In this document: positions 1 to 8,385 of the stretch, in pieces
Layout of the letters: each line of letters starts with the position of its first letter
How positions within the stretch are numbered: position 1 is the stretch's first letter
Source of the DNA: Bremerella sp. JC817
Lineage (GTDB): Bacteria > Planctomycetota > Planctomycetia > Pirellulales > Pirellulaceae
Length of the DNA stretch: 64,000 nucleotides
Assembly: GCF_040718835.1 (NCBI RefSeq)
Contig: NZ_JBFEFG010000247.1
Span: 123,738 to 187,737 of the forward strand
Direction: 5' to 3'
The notes under the pieces: generated by a model
The model's input: the letters and a program-made list of their open reading frames with translations, nothing else
Told to the model about the DNA's origin: nothing
Databases searched by the model: none
Made by a program: the position numbers and the translations under genes

Positions 1-813
1 GCCGGTCTCGGCTTTATCGTGTGGGGTCACCATATGTTCGTCTCGGGCATGAACCCAGGTCTCGGCATGACGTTCATGGTCGCCACGATGATGATTGCCT
101 TGCCAAGTGCCGTGAAGACATTCAACTGGCTTGGTACGATCTACGGCGGCAAGATTCAATTCACCACGCCGATGCTGTTTGCACTGGCGTTCGTGTCGAT
201 GTTTGTGCTGGGTGGTCTATCGGGCATCTTCATGGCGGCCACCCCGGTCGACGTGTTCATTCACGACACCTACTTCATCGTGGCTCACTTCCACTACGTG
301 CTGTTTGGCGGCACGGCAATGGCAGTGTTCGGAGCAATCTATTTTTGGTTCCCTAAGATGTTCGGCCGCATGATGAACGAACCGCTGGGCAAGTTGCACT
401 TCCTGCTCACGTTCATCTTCCTCAACGGCACGTTCTTCACGATGCATATCCTCGGGGCGGCTGGCTTCCCGCGTCGTCTGGCCGATCCGTATCACTACGA
501 AACATTCCGTCCACTGCTGCCGATGAACCAGTTCATGACGATCTGTGCGATCTTGATGGTTGCTTCGCAGATCTTCTTCATCCTGAACTTCTTTTACAGC
601 ATTTTCTTCGGACCGAAGGCTGGCCGTAATCCTTGGCGAGCCAATGGTCTCGAGTGGCAGGCACCAAGCCCTCCGGGACATGGTAACTTCGACTTCCAGC
701 CGATTGTTTACCGTGGTCCTTACGAGTACGGAACCCCGGGTGCCTCGGATGACTTCTGTCCACAAACGCAGCCTCCTCAAGAAGGCGAAGCGGGAACGAC
801 GGGGGCACACTAA
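1..813 (+). CDS. ctaD: Cytochrome c oxidase subunit I, C-terminal part (left-truncated by window)
   Basis: The frame is open from base 1, so only about the last 270 residues of a normally >500-residue protein are present. This is the haem-copper catalytic subunit of aa3-type oxidase in the cytoplasmic membrane, which reduces O2 with electrons from cytochrome c and pumps protons. The segment HDTYFIVAHFHYVLFGG near nt 262-312 carries the paired histidines of helix X that bind the two haems. Several hydrophobic helices follow, then a polar C-terminal tail. The genes immediately downstream make heme A and the other oxidase subunits, which confirms the call. Identity is secure; the N-terminus is outside the window. 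Confidence 0.96.
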   Translation, partial: AGLGFIVWGHHMFVSGMNPGLGMTFMVATMMIALPSAVKTFNWLGTIYGGKIQFTTPMLFALAFVSMFVLGGLSGIFMAATPVDVFIHDTYFIVAHFHYVLFGGTAMAVFGAIYFWFPKMFGRMMNEPLGKLHFLLTFIFLNGTFFTMHILGAAGFPRRLADPYHYETFRPLLPMNQFMTICAILMVASQIFFILNFFYSIFFGPKAGRNPWRANGLEWQAPSPPGHGNFDFQPIVYRGPYEYGTPGASDDFCPQTQPPQEGEAGTTGAH

Positions 814-818
814 GGCTC

Positions 819-1841
819 ATGGCGAATCCATCGCAACTCGAATCTCCCTGGCCACATCGACTGGCATTGCTGCTGGTGTGCGCGACCTTTCCGCTGATCT
901 GGATCGGCGGCTTGGTGACCACCACCAAAAGCGGCATGGCGGTGCCTGATTGGCCGTCGACTTATGGATACAACATGTTTTTGTATCCGTGGCAGACCTG
1001 GGTGTTCGGACCGTACGATTTGTTCCTCGAGCATGGCCATCGCCTCTTGGCTTCGACCGTCGGTTTGTTGTGCATCGCTTTCCTGGTGCTGGCAATCTGG
1101 CGAAGAGATCGCTCGCTGATCCTGCTAGGGATCGTTGCCTTGGTGCTGGTCCTCAGCCAAGGTGTGCTGGGTGGGCTCCGCGTGGTTTGGGATAAGACCA
1201 CCATTGCCCGCGTGCATGGCTGCGTGGGGCCCTTGTTCTTTGGCTTTCTGGTTTACCTGGAATGCTTCACCTCGAAGCGTTTCCAAGCGATGAAGCCCGT
1301 CGGCGGTTCGCGAAGTGCAATTTACTGGCAGCTTTCGATCGGCTTCGTTGCGGTCGCGTTTTTGCAGATTGTGTTGGGATCACTGATTCGGCATGTGTCG
1401 GCCGGTATGACGCATGGTTCGTTCCGCGCCTCGTTGATCTTCCACGTGATCACGGCTTTTCTGGTCGCGGTCAGCGCGATCACCCTTTGCTGGGTTGCCT
1501 GGCGTGACGCGGAAGCCAATCGGCGAATTCGCTTTGTGGCGACGTTTTCGGCACTGCTGATCGTCGCTCAGATCATGCTGGGCATCGCCGCTTATACGGT
1601 GAAATATGGCTGGCCGACATTCTTGCCGGGCGGAAGTCTTTTCGCCAACTTTGTCATTCAGTGGGAAAGTGGTTTGCAATTGATCATCGTGACGGGCCAC
1701 GTCGCGGTTGGATCGTTAATCCTGGCGTCCAGCGTTATGTTGCTGGCCTATTGCACACGGTGTTATCCGATGGCTTTCAGCCGAACTAATTCGTCGCCTG
1801 CCAACGTCGCAGGCTCTTCCAGCACGGAGGCCATGGCATGA
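819..1841 (+). CDS. ctaA: Heme A synthase, CtaA/COX15 family
   Basis: A 340-residue protein with about eight hydrophobic helices. Members of this family oxidise the C8 methyl of heme O to the formyl group of heme A, the prosthetic group of the oxidase encoded next door. The conserved EHGHR motif is at residues 71-75 (Glu71, His72, His74), and further histidines lie in later helices (for example VHG near residue 129 and GHV near 294), as expected for the two haem-binding sites. The ATG lies 5 bases after the ctaD stop, and the stop overlaps the ctaB start, so the genes are co-transcribed. Length and motif fit a complete gene. Confidence 0.93.
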   Translation: MANPSQLESPWPHRLALLLVCATFPLIWIGGLVTTTKSGMAVPDWPSTYGYNMFLYPWQTWVFGPYDLFLEHGHRLLASTVGLLCIAFLVLAIWRRDRSLILLGIVALVLVLSQGVLGGLRVVWDKTTIARVHGCVGPLFFGFLVYLECFTSKRFQAMKPVGGSRSAIYWQLSIGFVAVAFLQIVLGSLIRHVSAGMTHGSFRASLIFHVITAFLVAVSAITLCWVAWRDAEANRRIRFVATFSALLIVAQIMLGIAAYTVKYGWPTFLPGGSLFANFVIQWESGLQLIIVTGHVAVGSLILASSVMLLAYCTRCYPMAFSRTNSSPANVAGSSSTEAMA

Positions 1842-2749
1842 GCAGCGGTCCTGCCACTTTGACCCAGCGCAAGTCGCCGGTACGTCAACAACTCAGCGAT
1901 TACCTTGAGCTGACCAAGCCGAAGATTGCCGTGCTGCTGTTGGTCTGTGTGACCATCGCCGCATTCTGTGCGAGCAATGGCCAGCCTGACATTCTGCGGT
2001 TGATCCATGTGATTGTCGGCACCGCGTTGGTCGCCGCCAGTAGCTGCGTGTGGAACCAGTGTCTGGAAGTTCACGCCGATCGTCAGATGAATCGCACCGC
2101 CCAACGGCCGATTCCGAGTGGTCGGTTGTCACGTTATTCGAGCGCGATGTTCGGAACCTTTTTGGGTTCGGTTGGCGTATCGTATCTGCTGGCCACGGTC
2201 GGCTTGATGCCTGCCTTGATTGGTGCGTTGACCTGGCTCCTGTATGTCTGCATCTACACGCCGATGAAGCAGATGACACCCTGGAACACCACCATCGGCG
2301 CGATTGCCGGTGCGTTGCCGATGTTCATGGGCTGGTTGGCCGTCAATCCAGTGCTCGATATCCGAGCGGTGGCGTTGTTCGCCATTCTATTCTTCTGGCA
2401 GTTCCCGCACTTCATGGCGATCGCCTGGCTCTATCGTGAAGACTATGCCCAAGGAGGCATGCAGATGTGGTCGGTCGTCGATCGAACCGGAACGAAGGCT
2501 GGCATTCAAGCGGTCTCCGGTGCGATGGCCTTGCTGCTGGTGAGCGTCGTGCCGGGCGTCGGTCAGATTGCGATGGGCAACGTGCTTTACATGCTGCTTT
2601 CGCTGCTGGGCGGAATGTTCATGCTGCTGGCTTCGTGGCGATTCTTTGTGATTCGCGACGAGAAGTCAGCACGGCGACTGTTGTTCGCTTCGCTGATCTA
2701 TCTGCCGATCCAATTGACGCTGCTGGTCCTGCTGCCAGCCCACGTTTAA
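1838..2749 (+). CDS. ctaB: Protoheme IX farnesyltransferase (heme O synthase)
   Basis: A 303-residue membrane prenyltransferase of the UbiA superfamily that attaches a farnesyl group to heme B to give heme O, the substrate of CtaA. The Asp-rich active-site segment NQCLEVHADRQMNRTAQRP is at residues 73-91, and a second one (YREDYAQGGMQMW) lies near residues 200-212. About eight to nine hydrophobic helices are predicted by eye. The start codon overlaps the ctaA stop (ATGA), which indicates translational coupling. Family length and motifs are normal. Confidence 0.94.
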   Translation: MSSGPATLTQRKSPVRQQLSDYLELTKPKIAVLLLVCVTIAAFCASNGQPDILRLIHVIVGTALVAASSCVWNQCLEVHADRQMNRTAQRPIPSGRLSRYSSAMFGTFLGSVGVSYLLATVGLMPALIGALTWLLYVCIYTPMKQMTPWNTTIGAIAGALPMFMGWLAVNPVLDIRAVALFAILFFWQFPHFMAIAWLYREDYAQGGMQMWSVVDRTGTKAGIQAVSGAMALLLVSVVPGVGQIAMGNVLYMLLSLLGGMFMLLASWRFFVIRDEKSARRLLFASLIYLPIQLTLLVLLPAHV

Positions 2750-2784
2750 CGTACAAGATTCTCGAAACCAAGAACTGACATCGC

Positions 2785-3999
2785 ATGTCTGACTCCCATC
2801 ACGAACATGACGGCCACATCAAGTTGGAGTACCATCCGGCGCTGCCATTGCCGCTGGGTAAGCTTTGCTTGTGGTTGTTCCTGTCGACCGAAATCATGTT
2901 CTTCGCCGGCCTGATCGGGGCCTACGTGGTGCTGCGATTTGGTGCACCAACAGGGACGTGGCCGGCTCCGCACGATGTCTACCTCAGCGAACCGCTGGGT
3001 GCTTTGAATACCTTCGTGCTGATCTGCAGCAGCCTGGCGATTGTGCTGTGTCTGGAAGCGGCCCGAAAGAATCAAGCCGACAGCGCTAAGAAGTGGCTGA
3101 TCGTGACGTTCACGTTGGGTTGTGTTTTCCTGGGGGTGAAAGCCTTCGAGTATCAGCAGAAGTTTGCCCACGGCATCTTCCCCACCAAAGAGCATCGTCG
3201 TCTCTACGATCAGCCCGACGTCTATTACGTCTCGGCGGTAAAGGTTCGCCTGGAAGAATTGAAGTCGGGACTGACCGACGAGCAGAAGGAAGAAGAAGTC
3301 GGCCATGGCATGACCCGCGGGCAATTCATCGACGTGATGATGACCGGCGGCGCTCAGCATGCGGCCCGCGCGGCCACGCAGACCGACAACCCACTGGAAG
3401 CCCAGGCCATTCTCGATTCTTTGGCCTATGCCGTCTGGCATCATGCTCCGTCTGAATATCAAGTGACGCGACTTCGCAACGAACAGAAGTCGATCGAAGC
3501 TCCATTGGCCAAGTTGGAAGAGACGCTCAAGTCGCTCGACACAAAGAAGACCGACATCAACGGCAAGCTTACCAACCCAGGCGAAGGGGACGACAAGCTG
3601 ACCGACGAGCAGATGACCGAGCTGCGCGTCGAACTGGGAACCTTGATGCAGGATGTCGCCAAGACCGAAGTCGACGCCAAGCCACTTCGCGAACGGAAGG
3701 CGTTCCTGGATGTCGTTCTGGCCGATGATGCCCATCTGCTGAACCATGGGATCAGCCACGAAATGGATTGGATGAAGCTGCCGTTCGTCATTCCCAGCGG
3801 CAACATGTGGGCCAGCACCTACTTCCTGCTGACCGGCTTCCATGCCATTCACGTAATCGTTGGATTGATCATCTTCGCCATCGTGCTGTTTGGCACGCTC
3901 GATGCGACAAAAGCCAACTACCTGGAGAACGCCGGGCTGTATTGGCACTTTGTCGACCTAGTGTGGATTTTCCTGTTCCCGATGCTGTACCTGTTTTAA
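2785..3999 (+). CDS. ctaE: Cytochrome c oxidase subunit III with large inserted loop
   Basis: A 404-residue subunit III. Residues 22-50, 73-92 and 103-121 are membrane helices, and Glu122 follows the third. The core resumes at [19 protein letters not shown] (residues 339-357), ending with YWHFVD (386-391) and the last helix. Between residues ~128 and ~335 sits a soluble, charged, Lys/Glu-rich insertion of about 200 residues with coiled-coil character (~225-310). Compact bacterial subunits III lack it and are roughly 190-280 residues long. The His-rich N-terminus (HHEHDGH) could bind metal, but that is speculation. It lies in the oxidase operon, 35 bases after ctaB. Confidence 0.92.
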   Translation: MSDSHHEHDGHIKLEYHPALPLPLGKLCLWLFLSTEIMFFAGLIGAYVVLRFGAPTGTWPAPHDVYLSEPLGALNTFVLICSSLAIVLCLEAARKNQADSAKKWLIVTFTLGCVFLGVKAFEYQQKFAHGIFPTKEHRRLYDQPDVYYVSAVKVRLEELKSGLTDEQKEEEVGHGMTRGQFIDVMMTGGAQHAARAATQTDNPLEAQAILDSLAYAVWHHAPSEYQVTRLRNEQKSIEAPLAKLEETLKSLDTKKTDINGKLTNPGEGDDKLTDEQMTELRVELGTLMQDVAKTEVDAKPLRERKAFLDVVLADDAHLLNHGISHEMDWMKLPFVIPSGNMWASTYFLLTGFHAIHVIVGLIIFAIVLFGTLDATKANYLENAGLYWHFVDLVWIFLFPMLYLF

Positions 4000-4010
4000 A
4001 GATTGAAGCC

Positions 4011-4442
4011 GTGAGCGATTCACACTCCCATCCGCCGACGCACGATCAGCATCTGCACAATGACGAAACCTTGCACGCCACCTCAGGCAATACCAAGTAC
4101 TGGATTGTCTTTGTGGCCTTGTGCTTGCTCACGATGTGCTCGTTTCTGACTTACTTCGATTGGTGGCGAACCAGCATTCCTCCGCACGTCAGCATGGCCT
4201 TCATGATGGCTGTTTCGTGCGGCAAGGCGCTTCTTGTGATGTTGTTCTTTATGCATCTTTTGTGGGAAGCCAATTGGAAATGGGTGCTGACGGTACCGGC
4301 CAGCATGATGGCCGTGTTTTTGGCCTGCATGTTGATTCCGGACATCGGTCTCCGTACCGACTATTACTCGCAAGCCCGCTGGCTGCATGCCCCGGTTCCG
4401 CACGTCGAAGCGGATCAAGCCGTGGACTCGGCTGCTCACTAA
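4011..4442 (+). CDS. Cytochrome c oxidase subunit IV-like small membrane protein
   Basis: The GTG at 4011 is chosen because it starts 11 bases after the subunit III stop and gives a 143-residue protein. Upstream codons in the same frame lie inside subunit III. A His/Asp-rich N-terminus (SHSHPPTHDQHLHND) precedes three hydrophobic helices (about residues 28-48, 59-82 and 92-110), the layout of the prokaryotic COX4/CtaF family. These small subunits stabilise the oxidase core. Operon position supports the call. The sequence is short and divergent, so the family assignment rests partly on context. Confidence 0.78.
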   Translation: MSDSHSHPPTHDQHLHNDETLHATSGNTKYWIVFVALCLLTMCSFLTYFDWWRTSIPPHVSMAFMMAVSCGKALLVMLFFMHLLWEANWKWVLTVPASMMAVFLACMLIPDIGLRTDYYSQARWLHAPVPHVEADQAVDSAAH

Positions 4443-4454
4443 GTTGAACTGCGA

Positions 4455-5393
4455 ATGATCTCTCCCCGCGCCGTATCCATCGAGAACGTTTCCCATCGCT
4501 ATGGAAAACGGCAGGCACTCGACCAGGTCTCGCTGGCCATCGATCCAGGCGAGATCTTCGTGTTTCTCGGCCCCAACGGCGGTGGCAAGTCGACGTTGTT
4601 TCGTCTGCTGTCGACCTTGATGTCGCTGCAGCAGGGCGAGATCAGCATCCTGGGGCATGGCGTTCGCACCCACAAGCAGCAAGTGCGGCAGCAGCTTGGC
4701 GTCGTCTTTCAGATGCCGAGCCTCGATAAGAAGCTGACCGTGCTAGAGAACATTCATCAGCAGGCGGCCCTGTACGGCGTGACGGGGCAAACGCTCCACG
4801 ATCGCACCGAACTGCTGCTAAGCAAGCTGGAACTGGCCGACCGCCGCCATGACATTGTCGAAGATCTTTCGGGCGGGCTACGTCGCCGCGTCGAACTGGC
4901 CAAGGGGATGCTGCATTCGCCGAAGGTTCTGCTGCTCGACGAACCAAGTACCGGCCTTGATCCGGCCGCCCGTCAGGCGATGTGGCGATACCTCGAATTC
5001 CTTCGTAGCGATCAAGGCGTGACCGTCGTGCTGACTTCGCACTTGCTGGAAGAAGCCGAAAAGGCTGATCGCATTGCGATTCTCGATCAAGGCAAGCTCG
5101 TTGCCTTGGATACGCCGGACGCACTCAAAGAATCGATCGGCGGCGACACCATCACGATCCGCACACGGCAACCACAAGGCTTGATCGAGCGGCTTCAAAC
5201 CGAACTAAATCTGGTCGCGACCGAAGTCAGCGAGTTCGTCCGTCTTGAAACCGAAGATGGGCCTGGGACGATTCGCGCAATCATGCAGGTCGCCAGCGAT
5301 CAGGTCGACTCCATCACGCTGGCCAAGCCTTCGCTGGAAGATGTTTTCATTCACATGACCGGACGGCAGTTTACCGAAGAGGTGAAACCATGA
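4455..5393 (+). CDS. ABC transporter ATP-binding protein
   Basis: A 312-residue stand-alone nucleotide-binding subunit of the DrrA/NatA type. Walker A GPNGGGKST is at residues 39-47, the signature LSGGL at 138-142 (Leu replaces the usual Gln), and Walker B VLLLDE at 158-163. A His switch follows in TSHLLEEAEK near residue 194. About 90 C-terminal residues beyond the ATPase fold are typical of this exporter group. The stop overlaps the permease start. Its place inside the oxidase operon suggests a role in oxidase or copper-centre biogenesis, but the substrate cannot be read from the sequence. Confidence 0.9.
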   Translation: MISPRAVSIENVSHRYGKRQALDQVSLAIDPGEIFVFLGPNGGGKSTLFRLLSTLMSLQQGEISILGHGVRTHKQQVRQQLGVVFQMPSLDKKLTVLENIHQQAALYGVTGQTLHDRTELLLSKLELADRRHDIVEDLSGGLRRRVELAKGMLHSPKVLLLDEPSTGLDPAARQAMWRYLEFLRSDQGVTVVLTSHLLEEAEKADRIAILDQGKLVALDTPDALKESIGGDTITIRTRQPQGLIERLQTELNLVATEVSEFVRLETEDGPGTIRAIMQVASDQVDSITLAKPSLEDVFIHMTGRQFTEEVKP

Positions 5394-6253
5394 CTTCGGA
5401 AGCAATGCCTCATCCTAGCCCTGTGGCCGCGGCGATGTCGCTGTGCCGCCGCGAAATTGTTCGCTTCCTGCGGCAACGCAATCGCATCATCGGAGCGATC
5501 GGGCAGCCGATCATTTTCTGGCTGTTGTTCGGCACCGGTCTGTCAGGCGTTTTCAAAGCGTCGGGGCAGGGCGGGGGAGACGAAAGTTTCACCGTCTATT
5601 TCTTCCCAGGCACGCTGCTGCTGATCGTGCTGTTCACAGCGATCTTCGCGACGATCTCGATCATTGAAGATCGCAACGAAGGTTTCCTGCAGTCGGTCCT
5701 CGTTTCGCCCATACCACGCTGGTCGATGGTCTTAGGGAAAGTGCTTGGCGGTACGATCCTGGCAGTCGGTCAAGCGATGTTGTTTTTGCTGCTCAGCTTC
5801 TTCGTCGGCATCACGCTCTCTGTCGGTCAGTTCCTGGCGATCTTTGTGATCCTGGTAGTAGCGGCTGTCGGACTGACGTCGCTCGGGTTCTGGTTGGCCT
5901 GGCGGATGGATTCGACGCAAGGCTTTCATGCTGTGATGAATTTGCTGCTGATGCCAATGTGGCTGCTGTCGGGGGCGTTCTTCCCGATTCCGGCCAATGA
6001 AGCGATCACCTCGACCGGCCAATGGGTGCTGAGCTGGGTGATGACGCTGAATCCGGTGACGTACGCCCTGGGCGCGATCCGCCGGATTATGCACGCCGAG
6101 ACTGCTCCGAGTTTTCTCGGTGGCGAAGCGACCGGCGACTATTGGTTGCCTGGCGTGGGGCTGGGCGTAACGATTACCGTGTTGTTTGCTGTTGTGATGT
6201 TCGCCTTGGCCTGCCAGGCAGCGAAGAAGACCAGGCGAGGAGATTGGATATGA
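5390..6253 (+). CDS. ABC-2 type transporter permease
   Basis: A 287-residue membrane protein with about six hydrophobic helices and the ABC-2 family layout. A cytoplasmic N-terminus with QRNRIIGAIGQPIIFWLLFG leads into helix 1. The region EDRNEGFLQSVLVSPIPRW matches the conserved coupling segment before helix 3. It starts with an ATGA overlap with the ATPase gene and ends with an ATGA overlap with the Sco-like gene, so the three genes form one translational unit. It probably forms a 2+2 exporter with the preceding ATPase; cargo unknown. Confidence 0.9.
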   Translation: MTSEAMPHPSPVAAAMSLCRREIVRFLRQRNRIIGAIGQPIIFWLLFGTGLSGVFKASGQGGGDESFTVYFFPGTLLLIVLFTAIFATISIIEDRNEGFLQSVLVSPIPRWSMVLGKVLGGTILAVGQAMLFLLLSFFVGITLSVGQFLAIFVILVVAAVGLTSLGFWLAWRMDSTQGFHAVMNLLLMPMWLLSGAFFPIPANEAITSTGQWVLSWVMTLNPVTYALGAIRRIMHAETAPSFLGGEATGDYWLPGVGLGVTITVLFAVVMFALACQAAKKTRRGDWI

Positions 6254-7431
6254 AACCGGCAACCGGAATTTTTGTGAGTGCGATCCTGTTGATCCTGCTC
6301 GGACTCACCATGGTTTGGGCCGCCATGAATCGATCTCCCGGCGGGGGGAACCTTCCAGTCGATGATCACGCAGGCGACGGCGCCACGGTCGAGCTCGATC
6401 GCGAGATCCCACCCTTCCAGTTGACTTCGGCGGAAGAAGAAACGTTTGATACGACGTCGCTGGAAGGAGACGTCTGGATCGCCAGCTTCTTCTTCACCAC
6501 GTGTCCTTCGATCTGCAAAATGCAGAACCAGCAAATCGCGATCCTACAGGAAGAGTTCGCCGACGACGGTTTGAAGTTCGTCAGTATTACCTGTGATCCC
6601 GATACCGACACGCCTGAGGTGCTGCGGCAATATGCCGAGTCGTTCCAGGCCGAGCCGGGCGTGTGGACCTTTCTGACCGGCGACATGGAAAAGCTGAAGA
6701 AGATCGTCGAAGAGTCGTTTCTGGTGATGTTTGAAACGCAGACGCATAGCGATCGCTTGATGGTGATCGACAAGCAAGGCAAGCTGCGTGGTTCGTTTCG
6801 AGCTACTGACGACACCGACTTCCGCCGTTGTCAGAAGATGATCAAAGAACTTCTCGCCGAACCTTACGAAGCGAAAGAAGAGCCAGCCGAGAAAGAGGTC
6901 GCTAAGAAGGACGAACCGAAGCAGACGATGGAAAGCTTTCAGCTGAGCGATAGCCTGGACCTGCCGTTCGATTCCAAGTCGCTCAAGGGGGATATCTGGC
7001 TGGGAAGTTTCTTCTATACGTCGTGCCCCGGCACGTGCATTCTGCAGAACATGGAGAAGGCCAAGCTGCGAAACGAATTCAAAGATCGTGGTTTGAAGCT
7101 CGTCAGCATCACGTGCGACCCTGAAAACGATACCCCTGCGGCACTGGCCGGTTATGCCGAACGCTTTCAAGCCGATCCAAGTCGCTGGTACTTCCTGCGG
7201 GGCGAGTTCGACAAGGTCAAGCAAATCGGCGACGAGTTCTTCAACATTGAAGTGGCCGAGCAGTATCACAGCGACCGAGTCTTCCTGGTGAATCGCGAAG
7301 GCAAAGTGATTGGTTCTTACCGCACCAGCCAGAAAGATCAGATGGAAGAGCTTCAAAAGAAGCTGGACGAGACGTTGCCCAAAGCCGAGTCCGCAGAACA
7401 ACCCAGCAGTGACAACGAGAAGAAGGACTAA
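6250..7431 (+). CDS. Tandem two-domain SCO1/SenC copper chaperone
   Basis: The ATG at 6250 overlaps the permease stop and gives a 393-residue protein with an N-terminal membrane anchor (residues ~7-25). Two complete thioredoxin-like SCO domains follow. Domain 1 has CPSIC (Cys85, Cys89) and His166 in THSDR; domain 2 has CPGTC (Cys259, Cys263) and His340 in YHSDR. A charged Glu/Lys linker (~205-227) joins them. SCO proteins deliver or reduce copper for the CuA centre of cytochrome oxidase, which fits the operon. Most SCO proteins have one domain of about 200 residues, so the duplication is unusual. All six metal or redox ligands are intact. Confidence 0.92.
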   Translation: MKPATGIFVSAILLILLGLTMVWAAMNRSPGGGNLPVDDHAGDGATVELDREIPPFQLTSAEEETFDTTSLEGDVWIASFFFTTCPSICKMQNQQIAILQEEFADDGLKFVSITCDPDTDTPEVLRQYAESFQAEPGVWTFLTGDMEKLKKIVEESFLVMFETQTHSDRLMVIDKQGKLRGSFRATDDTDFRRCQKMIKELLAEPYEAKEEPAEKEVAKKDEPKQTMESFQLSDSLDLPFDSKSLKGDIWLGSFFYTSCPGTCILQNMEKAKLRNEFKDRGLKLVSITCDPENDTPAALAGYAERFQADPSRWYFLRGEFDKVKQIGDEFFNIEVAEQYHSDRVFLVNREGKVIGSYRTSQKDQMEELQKKLDETLPKAESAEQPSSDNEKKD

Positions 7432-7434
7432 CGC

Positions 7435-7884
7435 GTGGATCTGGTAACTATCTTGCCGCATGTGAATGCGTCGCTGAATGGTCTCGCCACGCTGCTTTTG
7501 GTGCTGGGCTTTATCCTGATCAAGCAGGGAAAGGTCGAAGCGCACAAGTGGACCATGCTCGGTTGCTTTGGCGTCTCGGTCGTCTTCCTGGTGTGCTACC
7601 TCGTTTATCACGGCTTGATGCAGGGACACAGCAAGACCTTCCCTGCGTATCCGCCGGCGGCCGTTCGCTATGGATACTATGCGATGCTGCTGACGCACGT
7701 CGTGCTGGCAGCCGCGGTGCCATTTCTGGCAGTCATCACGATTTACCTGGGCCTGAAAGATCGCCGCGAAGCGCATCGGAAGTTTGCGAAATGGACCTTT
7801 CCCATCTGGCTTTATGTTTCCGTGACCGGGGTGTTGGTGTATCTTTTCCTATATCAGTTCTTTCCTGCCGAAGCGGCTGCCTGA
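7435..7884 (+). CDS. DUF420 membrane protein of the oxidase operon
   Basis: A 149-residue protein starting at GTG 7435, three bases after the upstream stop. Four hydrophobic helices (about residues 15-28, 40-58, 76-100 and 118-140) with histidines at or near their ends (VNASL, AHKWTM, YHGLMQGHS, THVVLA, AHRKFAKWT) match the DUF420 family, which recurs next to haem-copper oxidases and is suspected to help assembly. Its biochemical function is not established here. A second DUF420-like gene lies at 29000. Confidence 0.8.
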   Translation: MDLVTILPHVNASLNGLATLLLVLGFILIKQGKVEAHKWTMLGCFGVSVVFLVCYLVYHGLMQGHSKTFPAYPPAAVRYGYYAMLLTHVVLAAAVPFLAVITIYLGLKDRREAHRKFAKWTFPIWLYVSVTGVLVYLFLYQFFPAEAAA

Positions 7885-7887
7885 TCG

Positions 7888-8211
7888 ATGAACGTATTGC
7901 CATCCAAATTGACGAAAGCTTTCGCAGCCGCGGCTTTGTTGGCGGTGTGGGAGATCCCGTCGATAGTTTGGGCCTGTCCGACCTGTAAGGATGGGCTGAG
8001 CGACAACTACGTCAGCGCGTATGCCTACAGCATCATGTTCATGATGTCGGTCCCATATCTTCTTTTGGCAGGATTTTTCGCTTACATCGTGGTTGCCTAT
8101 TTGCGGAAGCCAGCAGCGGAGCGGAAAGAACTGTCTGCCGAGCAATTGACCGAAATCGCGCTGAAAAAGGCAGAGCAAGGAATTCCGACCCAGCCACCTG
8201 CTTGGGACTAG
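7888..8211 (+). CDS. Small membrane protein with CPTC motif
   Basis: A 107-residue protein that I do not recognise as a named family. An N-terminal hydrophobic segment (residues ~9-27) ends in a signal-peptide-like cleavage region, followed by CPTCKDGL (residues ~30-37) and a second helix (~48-71). The C-terminal tail is charged and probably cytoplasmic. It starts 3 bases after the DUF420 gene and is the last gene of the oxidase operon. The CxxC next to a membrane helix would suit copper binding or thiol exchange during oxidase assembly, an inference from position only. Confidence 0.7.
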   Translation: MNVLPSKLTKAFAAAALLAVWEIPSIVWACPTCKDGLSDNYVSAYAYSIMFMMSVPYLLLAGFFAYIVVAYLRKPAAERKELSAEQLTEIALKKAEQGIPTQPPAWD

Positions 8212-8314
8212 TTTTCCGAGCTTTCCAGGGCAGAAGGTGCTTGGTGGGGTCGATCTAATCGTTACTTGTCCCCCTGCTGGCGGTGGTTTCCGAGATACTA
8301 GCCCTGCAGTTTGC

Positions 8315-8343
8315 TTTTCTGGGGGGATGCCGCCTTCTATACT
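8315..8343 (+). promoter_or_regulatory. Candidate sigma-70-like promoter for the 8386 operon
   Basis: A -10-like TATACT at 8338-8343 lies 17 bases after a weak -35-like TTTTCT at 8315-8320, about 43 bases before the ATG at 8386. The 174-base gap after the oxidase operon makes a new promoter likely. The -35 match is poor, so this is a tentative call. Confidence 0.3.
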
Positions 8344-8385
8344 GGATAGACAAATGGCAGCGCCGTCGTCAGGAAAAGCGAGTGC

